Assembly: GCA_947383275.1 (NCBI GenBank)
Contig: CANDCW010000002.1
Span: forward strand, 22,060 to 86,059
Direction of reading: 5' to 3'
DNA from: an uncultured Bacillota bacterium
GTDB lineage: Bacteria; Bacillota; Clostridia; Oscillospirales; Oscillospiraceae
DNA: 64,000 nt
Shown here: one piece after another, positions 33,952-42,418 of the stretch
Layout: the number at the start of each line of letters is the position of its first letter
Position numbering within the stretch: position 1 is the first letter of the stretch
Position numbers and translations under genes: made by a program
Notes under the pieces: model-generated
The model's input: the letters and a program-made list of their open reading frames with translations, nothing else
Told to the model about the DNA's origin: nothing
Database searches by the model: none

Positions 33952-35094
33952 CTAGCCCCCGAAGGCATCAGGCGGCGTTTCACGCAGGCCGAAGTGCCAA
34001 GCGATGGCGTCAGCAATGCGACGGCAGGCCCGACCGTCCCCGTAGGGGTTGGCGGCGTGGGCCATTTTTTCGTACTCATCCTGATTGGACAGAAGTTGGG
34101 AGGCCATTTGGAAGACGGATTCCTCTTCCACGCCGGCTAGGCGGACCGTCCCTGCGGAAACCGCTTCGGGACGCTCGGTCTCCTTCCGCAGGACAAGCAC
34201 CGGCCTGCCCAGGGCGGGAGCCTCCTCCTGAAGCCCGCCTGAGTCAGTCATCACCAGATGGCACCGGGCCATCAGATTGTGCATCTCTCGTACATCCAGA
34301 GGGTCAATCAGATGGATACGGGGGTGGCCGCCCAAGTATTGGTGGGCCGCCTCCTGGACCACGGGGGACAGGTGGACAGGGTAGACCAGCTCCGTTTCCG
34401 GAAAGGCATCTGCCACACGGCGGAGGGCGGTCATGATGCTGGCCATCGGCTGGCCGTAGTTTTCCCGCCGGTGGCAGGTAACAAGAATTACTTTTTGATT
34501 TACATAATCTAGATTATTTAAAACTTTGTTAGAAAAGTGAAAATCCTTTACAACAGTTGTTTTAAGAGCATCAATAACAGTATTGCCCGTTAAAAATACG
34601 CCCTTTGTAATATTTTCCCGGGCCAAGTTATCCCGATTGGCGGGGGTTGGGCAGAAGTGGAGGTCCGCGATGGCTCCCACTAGCTTCCGGTTGATTTCCT
34701 CGGGGAAAGGGGACCACTTGTCATAGGTGCGCAGGCCGGCCTCCACATGGCCCACCGGAATCTTGTGGTAGTAAGCTGCCAGCGCTCCGGCGAAGGTGGT
34801 GGAGGTGTCTCCGTGGACCAGAACCAGATCAGGCTTGGCCTCCTCCAGCACACGGTCCATACCCGTCAGACATTTGGAGGTAATGGTGGACAGAGTCTGG
34901 CAGGGCTCCATTACATCCAGGTCGTAGTTTGGTTTCAGCCGAAAAATATCCAACACCGAATCCAGCATCTCCCGGTGCTGGGCGGTAACACAGCAGATTG
35001 CCTCAAATTCCGGCCGCTTCGCCAGCTCCAGGGCTAACGGGGCCATTTTGATGGCCTCAGGCCGGGTGCCGAAAACAGTCATTACTTTCTTCAT
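33952..35094 (-). CDS. wecB: UDP-N-acetylglucosamine 2-epimerase (non-hydrolysing)
   Basis: This 380-residue enzyme converts UDP-GlcNAc to UDP-ManNAc for surface polymers. Markers are GTRPEAIKMAPL at the start, VHGDTSTTFAGAL, VGHVEAGLRT and the nucleotide site MTDSGGLQEEAPALG. It overlaps the tagO-like gene by four bases (ATGA). The pair would supply ManNAc and the lipid-linked first sugar of a teichoic-acid-like or secondary wall polymer. Confidence 0.95.
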   Translation of the reverse strand: MKKVMTVFGTRPEAIKMAPLALELAKRPEFEAICCVTAQHREMLDSVLDIFRLKPNYDLDVMEPCQTLSTITSKCLTGMDRVLEEAKPDLVLVHGDTSTTFAGALAAYYHKIPVGHVEAGLRTYDKWSPFPEEINRKLVGAIADLHFCPTPANRDNLARENITKGVFLTGNTVIDALKTTVVKDFHFSNKVLNNLDYVNQKVILVTCHRRENYGQPMASIMTALRRVADAFPETELVYPVHLSPVVQEAAHQYLGGHPRIHLIDPLDVREMHNLMARCHLVMTDSGGLQEEAPALGRPVLVLRKETERPEAVSAGTVRLAGVEEESVFQMASQLLSNQDEYEKMAHAANPYGDGRACRRIADAIAWHFGLRETPPDAFGG

Positions 35095-36173
35095 GGATCG
35101 AAACGGTCCTCCTTGCTGGAGATTTTTTCACTGCTGCCGACCCGGTCCAGATACAGCTTGCCTGCCACGCCCCCGGCGACGCACAAGGCCAGCAGGAAGA
35201 TCATGGCCCGCACCACGCCGATGGTGGTGAGCACCACGGCGGACAGGCCCAGTATGGCGCTGATGACGTAGAGCACCGCTACCGCCTGCTTTTGGGAGAA
35301 GCCCATGTCGATGAGGCGGTGGTGGATGTGGCCCCGGTCGGGAGCCATGGGGGACTGGCCGTGGGACACCCGGCGGAGGATGGCAAAGCAGGTGTCAAAA
35401 ATCGGCAGGCCCAGCATAAGGAAGGGGACGGCAAAGGAGATGATGGCGTAGAACTTGAACAGCCCCTGGATGGACACCACCGCCAGAATAAAGCCCAGGA
35501 AGGTGGAGCCGGTGTCCCCCATAAAGATTTTAGCGGGGTTCAGGTTGTAGGGCAGAAAGCCGATGCCCCCACCCGCCAGGGCCCCCATGAGGATGGCCAC
35601 GTCAGGCTCCTTCACGAAGAGGGCGATGACCAGCAGAGTCATAGAACTGATGGTGGATACGCCGCAGGCCAGGCCGTCCAGACCGTCAATGAGATTGACG
35701 GCGTTGGTAATACCCACAATCCATAGCACCGTGATTGGGATGGCAAGCCACCCCAGCTCCCAGTAGGGATCGGAGCTAAAAATATTGGGGTTGGACAGAA
35801 AATCAATGCGGTTGCCATGGAGCACGGCGACAAGGGCGGCGCCAATTTGAACCAAGAGCTTAGGCAGGGCGGGCAAGGCGAAGATGTCGTCCAAGATGCC
35901 CAGCATAACGATAATCACGCTGCCCAGCAGCATTCCGCGCAGCTCAGGTGTGAGGGGAAGAAAAACCAGTACGCTGAGGATGAAACCGAGGAAAATGGCC
36001 AGCCCGCCCATGCGGGGGATGGGGTGGTCATGCATCCGGCGGTTATCCTTGGGGACGTCCACAGCACCGACACGGAAAGCCAGTGTCCGAACCATGGGCG
36101 TGAAAATCAGCGCCACCAGGGCGGCGGTGAGCAGGGCGGCCAGGGCCAGCCCTACGGTGGGAAGTTGTAGCAT
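35091..36173 (-). CDS. tagO: UDP-GlcNAc:undecaprenyl-phosphate GlcNAc-1-phosphate transferase (TagO/WecA)
   Basis: This 360-residue integral membrane enzyme starts lipid-linked glycan synthesis. About eleven hydrophobic segments can be counted. Conserved cytoplasmic motifs are GILDDIF, NLIDGLDGLACG, FMGDTGSTFLGF and HIHHRLID. WecA and TagO have the same fold; TagO is preferred because this is Gram-positive. It is the first gene of a three-gene minus-strand unit with wecB and a membrane-anchored protein. Confidence 0.93.
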   Translation of the reverse strand: MLQLPTVGLALAALLTAALVALIFTPMVRTLAFRVGAVDVPKDNRRMHDHPIPRMGGLAIFLGFILSVLVFLPLTPELRGMLLGSVIIVMLGILDDIFALPALPKLLVQIGAALVAVLHGNRIDFLSNPNIFSSDPYWELGWLAIPITVLWIVGITNAVNLIDGLDGLACGVSTISSMTLLVIALFVKEPDVAILMGALAGGGIGFLPYNLNPAKIFMGDTGSTFLGFILAVVSIQGLFKFYAIISFAVPFLMLGLPIFDTCFAILRRVSHGQSPMAPDRGHIHHRLIDMGFSQKQAVAVLYVISAILGLSAVVLTTIGVVRAMIFLLALCVAGGVAGKLYLDRVGSSEKISSKEDRFDP

Positions 36174-36189
36174 AGTTTAGACCTCTTTC

Positions 36190-36228
36190 TTTTGTTCTTG
36201 TCTTTTTTTAAAAAAGAAAGAACCAAAG
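36190..36228. repeat. AT-rich imperfect palindrome between trpS and tagO
   Basis: An imperfect inverted repeat of about 18 bp per arm, centred on a run of T then A, fills most of the 86-base gap. Outer bases read TTTTGTTCTTG and AAGAACCAAAG. It may end trpS transcription, but the T-tract is inside the stem. It also looks like a dispersed intergenic repeat; copies elsewhere cannot be seen in this window. Confidence 0.6.
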
Positions 36229-36259
36229 GAAAAAACTTCCTTGTTTGTTGCGGTGGGGG

Positions 36260-37258
36260 TCAGCGAGGGACGAAGCCCACCTTTTTATAGACCTTGCGCA
36301 GAGTCTTATTAGCCACATAGGAGGCTTTCTCCGCGCCGGCTTTATAGACGCTTTCCAAGTATACCTTATCGGCCAATATGCGGGCGGCTTCCTCTCTTAT
36401 GGGGCGCAGGGTCTCTACTACAGCCTCGCCAACGGCAGGCTTGAATTTACCATATCCCTGACCGGCAAACTCTATTTCGATTTCCTCAAAGCTCTTTCCG
36501 GTGACAGCGGAATAGATATTCATCAGGTTGGCTACGCCAGGCTTGTTTTCCGGGTCGTAACGGACGGGATTCTCGGTGTCGCTATCGGTGATGGCCCGCT
36601 TGAATTTGCGCTGGATATCCTCGGGCTTTTCCATGAGGAAGACACAGCCCTCTGAGATAGATTTGGACATTTTGCTGTCCGGGGTGGTCAAACCCATAAT
36701 CCGGGCCCCCGTCTTTGGAATGTAAGGTTCGGGCATTTTGAACACGTCGCCATAGATGCCGTTGAACCGCTGGACGATGTTCCGGGTGAGCTCCACGTGC
36801 TGCTTCTGGTCTTCACCCACTGGGACGAAATCGGGCTGATAGAGAAGGATGTCCGCTGCCATAAGGGAGGGGTAGGTAAACAGGCCGCCGTTGATGTTGT
36901 CTTTATGTTTGGCGGATTTGTCCTTGAATTGGGTCATGCGGGACAGCTCACCGAACATGGTATAGCAGTTCAGCACCCAGCCCAGCTCCGCGTGCTGGGG
37001 GACGTGGGACTGGATGAAAAGGGTGTTTTTCTCCGGGTCCAGGCCGCAGGCGATGTACTGGGCAAGCTGCTCCAGGGTACGGCGGCGCAGGTCGGCGGGG
37101 TTTTGCCGGACGGTGATGGTGTGCATGTCGGCCATAAAGTAGTAACAGTCAAACTCCTCGGCCCGGGCGGCCCAGTTTTTGATGGCGCCCAGGTAGTTGC
37201 CCAGGTGCAGGTCGCCGCTGGGCTGGATGCCGGAGAGCATTACTTTCTTTTCGTTCAT
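36260..37258 (-). CDS. trpS: TrpS, tryptophanyl-tRNA synthetase
   Basis: This 332-residue class I synthetase charges tRNA-Trp. The HIGH-equivalent GDLHLGNY and the KMSKS loop DSKMSKSI are present, with PSLMAADILLYQ and VGEDQKQHVE in between. The ATG at 37258 with GGAG upstream is used rather than a longer frame beginning 14 codons earlier. No T-box leader was found upstream. Confidence 0.96.
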   Translation of the reverse strand: MNEKKVMLSGIQPSGDLHLGNYLGAIKNWAARAEEFDCYYFMADMHTITVRQNPADLRRRTLEQLAQYIACGLDPEKNTLFIQSHVPQHAELGWVLNCYTMFGELSRMTQFKDKSAKHKDNINGGLFTYPSLMAADILLYQPDFVPVGEDQKQHVELTRNIVQRFNGIYGDVFKMPEPYIPKTGARIMGLTTPDSKMSKSISEGCVFLMEKPEDIQRKFKRAITDSDTENPVRYDPENKPGVANLMNIYSAVTGKSFEEIEIEFAGQGYGKFKPAVGEAVVETLRPIREEAARILADKVYLESVYKAGAEKASYVANKTLRKVYKKVGFVPR

Positions 37259-37432
37259 GAATGTTTGCTCCTTTATCTCAGAACGCCTGCCGGCGCTCAT
37301 ATAATATCACCATATTGTACCACCAATAAAAGAGAAAGGCAACTGTTTTGGGGGATTTGTCAGGATAAAAAAGGAATTGTTTCCAATTTGGACATAATGT
37401 GCTATCATTAAGGGGAAAAGGAGGGATTTTCT

Positions 37433-37684
37433 GTGTCTTGGTACGTTTATATCCTCCGCTGCGGGGATGGAACGCTATACACCGGTATCACCGATGATAT
37501 CCCCCGCCGCCTAGCCGCCCACCGCAGCGGCAAGGGAGCCAAGTATACCCGGGGGAGAGGGCCGCTGAAGCTGGCCTACGCCGAAGAGGTCCCCGACAAA
37601 TCCGCAGCCCTGCGCCGGGAGGCAGCCATTAAGAAGCTGAGCAGGGCGGAGAAGGAAAAGCTGATCGAGCGCGCAAAAAAATAG
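37433..37684 (+). CDS. GIY-YIG nuclease-domain protein (YhbQ/UPF0213 type)
   Basis: This 83-residue protein is a minimal GIY-YIG endonuclease domain: WYVYILRCGDGTLYTGITDD gives the two Tyr motifs, RRLAAHRSGKG the catalytic Arg region, and REAAIKKLSRAEKEKLI the C-terminal helix. GTG at 37433, preceded by AAAGGAGGG, is the start. These are thought to act in DNA repair, but the substrate is unsettled. Confidence 0.9.
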   Translation: MSWYVYILRCGDGTLYTGITDDIPRRLAAHRSGKGAKYTRGRGPLKLAYAEEVPDKSAALRREAAIKKLSRAEKEKLIERAKK

Positions 37685-37713
37685 GACCGCCCAGGAAAAC
37701 CAGACGGTCCTAT
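37681..37713. terminator. Possible terminator between converging genes
   Basis: ATAGGACCG (37681-37689) pairs with CGGTCCTAT (37705-37713) around a 15-base loop. There is no clear T-run, so efficiency is doubtful. Confidence 0.45.
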
Positions 37714-37719
37714 TGCATG

Positions 37720-39522
37720 CTATTGGGGGAGGGGAAGGCCGGAACCCGTGACGATGGGGGGAACATTCAGCGAATCAAGGGACGCTTGTATATCATCTGC
37801 GGGGACAAGGGGGGCAGTCCCTTGTCCCGGAGCGGTTTCCAGGCGTTCTACATCAAACGCGGGCTGGCAGATGCCGCCTGCCGCGGGGTAGAAGCTGATT
37901 GTTACCTTATCTCCCACATTCAGCAGAATGGCCCAGGGCACTTCACCGGCGCTGAATCCATAGTAGCCGTCCTCCGACGTATCTCCCTCCAGACGGACAT
38001 AATATTGAGTGGTGCCGTTGACCACAGCGCTGCGGATTTCGGCAATTGTTCCGGTAATCTCATCGTAGGGCATCTGTTCTGTCTGGGTGACCCCCTTGTC
38101 GGTGAGCATCTGGATATACTTCTGTTCGCAGACGGGGACGGTATCCCCGATGGCCACGATGTCATACCGGGCCACGTTAACCATGGCGTAGGTCTTTACC
38201 AGATTGGCCGCGTCCTTCAGGGGAATGAAGTAGGTGGGCTCCCCGGCGAGGTTCAGCAGCAGGGGGAAGGTAGCAGTGTAGCCCAGGTCCTGGACCACGC
38301 CCTGAGCGGAGGCCATGGCGGCGTATTCTGTGGCGCCGGGGGCGGTGTAGAAGTGGGTCTCCTTAGTGCGCATGTTGCACAGCAGGAATCCCAGGTTGGA
38401 CTGGTCGGCGTTGGCGGAAGTGACCCCGGTATAGGCGTACACATCATCGTTCATGGCGATGTAATTGTAGCCGTCGGTGGTCTGAGTCACGTCCTTCTGC
38501 CCCAGGATGGAGTTGATAAAGCCGTGAATCAGGGTGCCGTAATAGTCATACTGCTGCATAATCAGCTCCGGGACGTAGAGGGTGTCCACCCAGTTGGGGA
38601 CCTCCTCGCAGTACTGGCACTGGCCGGTGACGGCGTCCACCAGCACAGCCCCCTGGATATCCACCCCGCCGAACAGGCCAATGCGCTTGACCACCCGGGG
38701 GGCGATCCAGAAGGGGTGACCCTCCTCGTTGATCTCAAATTCCGGAGTGGCAAACATCATGGTAGGGTAGTGGAAACGCAGGTGGCGCAGAATGTTCCGG
38801 TTCAGCGGCTCGGAGAAGGAGTACTTCATGCCCTCGCTCAGGCGGGTGACAGTGGCCTCCTGGGTGACCATGTCCACCACTACATAGGCGGGCAGGCCAT
38901 TGCCCCGGTTGGTGAACCACTTAATCAGGTCGGCATAAGCGATGGGGGCAACCCGGACGGGCCGGCCCTGGTAGTTGATCTGGGTGGAGTCGCCCGAGTA
39001 TTCAAACTGGCTGACCATGTCGCTGAGGGTGCCCATCTGACGGTCGCCCAAAAACTCGGCGGAGGAGCGGTCCAGGGTAGGAATTTCGTTGAAGGAAATT
39101 TGAGCCACATCGGCGGCAAAGTCGCCGGTCTGGACGGTGAGCAGGCTCCGGTAGGCGGAGGCCCGGAAGATGGGCAGGGAGATGATCTGCCCCACAACGG
39201 CCACCACAACCACAGCAGCAAAGAGGATCAACACCGGCAGGCAGCTTTTTTTGACAAACCGGAACCAGTCCTTAATTTTCTCTTTGGGTGTGCGGACAAC
39301 GGAGTACTCACCCTTATCCATGGGTTTGGCGGATAGAATAAAAACGCAGACGGTGTACACCACGCACAGCAGCCCCAGGAAACTGTAGAAGTCACCTGAC
39401 TGGGGATTGAGGGCGGGCAGGGAGATATAGAAGTAGACAAACCCTACCGCCGCCGTAATCAGCAGGCTGACCAGCAGACTGCCGGTTCGGCCCATAGGTT
39501 TGCGGTCCTTTTTTTCTTTCAA
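37720..39522 (-). CDS. Large membrane protein of unknown function
   Basis: This protein of about 600 residues has three hydrophobic segments in its first 130 residues, then a long, beta-rich, probably extracellular region with a Cys pair in TGQCQYCEEVPNW. The end is Pro/Gly-rich. The repeated style of aromatic and acidic strands suggests a PepSY-like or beta-sandwich surface domain, but no family is recognised. The TTG at 39522 is preferred because GAGAGGAG lies 9 bases before it; an ATG 12 codons further upstream (39558) is possible but lacks a ribosome site. It is a single-gene unit. Confidence 0.75.
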   Translation of the reverse strand: MKEKKDRKPMGRTGSLLVSLLITAAVGFVYFYISLPALNPQSGDFYSFLGLLCVVYTVCVFILSAKPMDKGEYSVVRTPKEKIKDWFRFVKKSCLPVLILFAAVVVVAVVGQIISLPIFRASAYRSLLTVQTGDFAADVAQISFNEIPTLDRSSAEFLGDRQMGTLSDMVSQFEYSGDSTQINYQGRPVRVAPIAYADLIKWFTNRGNGLPAYVVVDMVTQEATVTRLSEGMKYSFSEPLNRNILRHLRFHYPTMMFATPEFEINEEGHPFWIAPRVVKRIGLFGGVDIQGAVLVDAVTGQCQYCEEVPNWVDTLYVPELIMQQYDYYGTLIHGFINSILGQKDVTQTTDGYNYIAMNDDVYAYTGVTSANADQSNLGFLLCNMRTKETHFYTAPGATEYAAMASAQGVVQDLGYTATFPLLLNLAGEPTYFIPLKDAANLVKTYAMVNVARYDIVAIGDTVPVCEQKYIQMLTDKGVTQTEQMPYDEITGTIAEIRSAVVNGTTQYYVRLEGDTSEDGYYGFSAGEVPWAILLNVGDKVTISFYPAAGGICQPAFDVERLETAPGQGTAPLVPADDIQASLDSLNVPPIVTGSGLPLPQ

Positions 39523-39637
39523 AGCAAGATTCTCCTCTCTGACGGCAGGGGAGGCCATTGGCTGCCCGCCGCTTTCTATATAGCATATACGCTTTTTGGG
39601 AAAAAAGCAATGAATAGAAGATTAAATTTTAAAAGTC

Positions 39638-39666
39638 TTGCCAAACAGGGAAAGATTCAATATAAT
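39638..39666 (+). promoter_or_regulatory. Promoter of gltX
   Basis: TTGCCA (39638-39643) and TATAAT (39661-39666) are 17 bases apart, about 65 bases before the gltX start. Confidence 0.72.
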
Positions 39667-39731
39667 GGTAAGGCAAAAAGGAAAGAACGGAGCAATGGAG
39701 TTTTGCACAAAAACGGTTGGAGGAGAGTATC

Positions 39732-41216
39732 ATGGCACTTGACATGAAATATTTTGAAGAGATGGAAGCAAAAATCCCCAAGGGAAAGGTGCGCACCCGG
39801 TTTGCGCCCTCTCCCACGGGTTACATGCACGTAGGCAACCTGCGCACGGCGCTGTACACCTGGCTGATTGCCCGAAACGCCGGGGGGACGTTTATCCTGC
39901 GCATTGAAGATACCGACCAGGGCCGTCTGGTGGAGGGCGCTACCGATGTCATTTATAAGACGCTGGCCGAATGCAGGCTGGACCACGATGAGGGGCCTGA
40001 CGTGGGCGGCCCTGTGGCCCCCTACATTCAATCGGAGCGGCGGGACACCTATGGCAAATATGCCCGCCTGCTCATTGAGAAAGGCTACGCCTACTACTGT
40101 TTCTGTGAAAAGGTGGAGAGCGGGGAGGACTCGGGCGAGTTTGAGAGGGCCGGCGACCCCTGCCGCGCCCTGCCTCCGGAGGAGGCTCAGGCCCGGGCGG
40201 ATGCCGGGGAGCCCTACGTCATCCGTCAAAAAATTCCGCAGGAGGGGACTACCACGTTCCACGACGCCATCTTTGGCGATATTACTGTGGAAAATAAGAC
40301 GCTTGATGACCAGGTGCTCATCAAACGAGACGGTATGCCCACTTACAACTTCGCCAATGTCATTGACGATCACCTGATGGGCATCACCCACGTGGTTCGA
40401 GGCAGCGAATATCTGTCCTCCGCCCCCAAGTACAATCTGCTCTATGAGGGCTTCGGTTGGGACATTCCCACCTATGTCCACTGCTCTCCCGTTATGCGGG
40501 ACGCCCAAAATAAGATGTCCAAACGCCACGGCGACCCTTCTTATGAAGACCTGAAGGACCAGGGCTTCCTCACAGAAGCTATCCTTAACTATGTGGCCCT
40601 GCTGGGCTGGTCTCCCCGGGGTGACATCGCGGAGCAGGAGATCTTTTCCCTGGAGGAGCTGGCCCGCGCGTTCGACCTGGCGGGCATGTCCAAGTCTCCC
40701 GCCATCTTCGACATTGAGAAGCTGACCCATTTTAACGCCCTATACCTCCGCGCCATGTCCCCGGAAGACTTTGCCCAGGCTGCCGCGCCTTATATCAGGC
40801 AGGCTGTAAAGGATGAGCGCCTGCCGCTTTCTGAGATTGCCGCGCTGCTTCAGGCACGGTGCGAAAAGCTTACCGACATTCCGGAGAAGGTGGCCTTTTT
40901 CAACGCGCTTCCGGAGTATGGTGTGGACCTGTTTACCAACAAGAAGTCTAAGACCAACCCGGAGGTCTCCAAGGCCATGCTGAAGGCTGCCATTCCCATG
41001 CTGGAGGAGATCCCCAATTGGACACAAGATGCCGTCCATGACGGTTTGGTGGCTTTGGCGGAACAGCTGGAGGTCAAGAACGCCACTCTTATGTGGCCGG
41101 TGCGTATTGCTGCGGCTGGTCAGGCGGTTACCCCTGGAGGTGCGGTGGAAATCTGCTGCATCTTGGGGAAAGAAGAGACCCTCCGCCGCTTGAGACTGGG
41201 CCTGGACAAGCTATAA
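39732..41216 (+). CDS. gltX: GltX, glutamyl-tRNA synthetase
   Basis: This 494-residue class I synthetase attaches Glu to tRNA-Glu, and perhaps to tRNA-Gln. The HIGH motif is in APSPTGYMHVGN and the KMSKS loop is NKMSKRHGD. RIEDTDQGR and the C-terminal anticodon-binding half are complete. ATG at 39732, with GGAGGAG upstream, is used rather than the in-frame codons at 39717. Confidence 0.96.
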   Translation: MALDMKYFEEMEAKIPKGKVRTRFAPSPTGYMHVGNLRTALYTWLIARNAGGTFILRIEDTDQGRLVEGATDVIYKTLAECRLDHDEGPDVGGPVAPYIQSERRDTYGKYARLLIEKGYAYYCFCEKVESGEDSGEFERAGDPCRALPPEEAQARADAGEPYVIRQKIPQEGTTTFHDAIFGDITVENKTLDDQVLIKRDGMPTYNFANVIDDHLMGITHVVRGSEYLSSAPKYNLLYEGFGWDIPTYVHCSPVMRDAQNKMSKRHGDPSYEDLKDQGFLTEAILNYVALLGWSPRGDIAEQEIFSLEELARAFDLAGMSKSPAIFDIEKLTHFNALYLRAMSPEDFAQAAAPYIRQAVKDERLPLSEIAALLQARCEKLTDIPEKVAFFNALPEYGVDLFTNKKSKTNPEVSKAMLKAAIPMLEEIPNWTQDAVHDGLVALAEQLEVKNATLMWPVRIAAAGQAVTPGGAVEICCILGKEETLRRLRLGLDKL

Positions 41217-41218
41217 TG

Positions 41219-41251
41219 TGACAAGAGCCGCCTGCCTGGCGGCTCTTGTCA
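41219..41251. terminator. Bidirectional terminator, 14-bp perfect stem
   Basis: Arms at 41219-41232 and 41238-41251 are perfect complements with a 5-base loop. It separates gltX and the converging lysR gene. Confidence 0.88.
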
Positions 41252-41289
41252 TATTAAGTGCGCTGGCGGCGATTTTTAACCGCCCGCTT

Positions 41290-42171
41290 TTATCGAACCC
41301 AAGTTTTAGAAAACTGGACCGCCGTATCCACCAAAGGGGAGGCCACATCCTTTCTGCAGGCTACCCCCACTTCTTTTACAATTGGCTCGTTCAATTTCAA
41401 TTCGGCAACGCCGCTGAAAGGGTGGACCCTGAACTCCTCTGAGGGAAGCAGCGCCACGCCCAGTCCGCCCCGAACCATGTACAGACCCATTGTGGGGCTG
41501 GCCGAACGGCAGATAATACGAGGTTCAAAACCCGCCTTTCGGCAAGCGGCCAAGCAGAGTTCCGAGGCCACCTGGCCCGTCTGGTGAAAGATAAAGTCCT
41601 CATCCTTCAGCTCTTCCAGGCTGACATGGTCCCTCCTTGCCAGGGGATGGATGGTGGGGACCGCTAAGGAGTACACGTCCTCACCCAATTTAAAAAACTC
41701 CAAGCCAGTTGGAATGCCGGATATAGGACGGTTTAAAAATGCTGCGTCAATTTTCCGTTCCAGCAGCTGTTCGAACAGACGGTAGGTGCCATCCTGCACG
41801 ATATTGAGGGAGACCTCCGGATAGCTGCCGCAGAAAGCGGACAACAGACCGCCGAAATCAATGCATTGCAGGCTGGTGATTATGCCCAGATTCAGCGTGC
41901 CCCTGCGCACCCCGGCGTATAGGGACATCTTGGCCTGAAGGGCGTCGGCCCGCTGCACAATCTCCTGGGCCATATGGACAAATTCACGGCCTGCCTCGGT
42001 AAGCGCGGTACCTCTGGAGCTGCGGGTAAACAGGGCAACGCCCAGGTCCTTTTCCAGCCGGGAGACCTGTTGAGACAGGGCGGGCTGGCCTACATGGCAG
42101 GCTTGGGCCGCCATGGAAAAGTTCTTGTATTCCGCCACCGCCAATACGTAGCGCATCGTGTAAAGTTCCAC
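41290..42171 (-). CDS. LysR family regulator of the split-transketolase operon
   Basis: This 293-residue LysR protein has the N-terminal HTH (FSMAAQACHVGQPALSQQVSRLEKDLG) and a periplasmic-binding-like effector domain from about residue 90. The GTG at 42171 is chosen: GGAGG lies 6 bases before it, giving VELYTMRYVLAVAEY, the usual LysR beginning. It is divergent from the transketolase operon, and a typical LysR box lies between. The inducer is unknown; a sugar phosphate or acid is likely. Confidence 0.93.
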   Translation of the reverse strand: MELYTMRYVLAVAEYKNFSMAAQACHVGQPALSQQVSRLEKDLGVALFTRSSRGTALTEAGREFVHMAQEIVQRADALQAKMSLYAGVRRGTLNLGIITSLQCIDFGGLLSAFCGSYPEVSLNIVQDGTYRLFEQLLERKIDAAFLNRPISGIPTGLEFFKLGEDVYSLAVPTIHPLARRDHVSLEELKDEDFIFHQTGQVASELCLAACRKAGFEPRIICRSASPTMGLYMVRGGLGVALLPSEEFRVHPFSGVAELKLNEPIVKEVGVACRKDVASPLVDTAVQFSKTWVR

Positions 42172-42249
42172 GAAACTACCTCCACCGTTCATTTGTTAAA
42201 TATCCCAAAAAACTTGCAGCTCTTTGTGCAAAATAGATTGCTTTCCCTT

Positions 42250-42279
42250 ATATTATCCCTCCTGTTTCCGGACTGTCAA
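42250..42279 (-). promoter_or_regulatory. Promoter of the lysR gene
   Basis: On the minus strand TTGACA (42279-42274) and TAATAT (42255-42250) are 18 bases apart. Confidence 0.72.
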
Positions 42280-42295
42280 GCCTTTTTTAGCTCAT

Positions 42296-42314
42296 CTATC
42301 ATTCTTTCTGATAG
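42296..42314. promoter_or_regulatory. LysR box between divergent promoters
   Basis: CTATCA (42296-42301) and TGATAG (42309-42314) are perfect inverted repeats seven bases apart. The core fits ATC-N9-GAT, which is the T-N11-A motif of LysR activators. It lies about 20 bases upstream of the -35 box of the operon, near -65, the normal recognition-site position. Confidence 0.75.
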
Positions 42315-42333
42315 CGGACTTCACAAAAAAGAA

Positions 42334-42363
42334 TTGGACTTTGCCGCCCCGCTGAGGTATTGT
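42334..42363 (+). promoter_or_regulatory. Promoter of the transketolase operon
   Basis: TTGGAC (42334-42339) and TATTGT (42358-42363) are separated by 18 bases. The weak -10 box fits a promoter that needs an activator. Confidence 0.6.
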
Positions 42364-42418
42364 GTTTTCACAGACAGGAACTTCATTTTTCAGATTTACA
42401 GAAAGGACTGATATTCGA

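Noticed and set aside
37717..39336. 539-codon open frame on the plus strand
   Set aside because: Antisense to the large membrane protein. Composition is repetitive Gly/Val/His, and no ribosome site or family motif is present.
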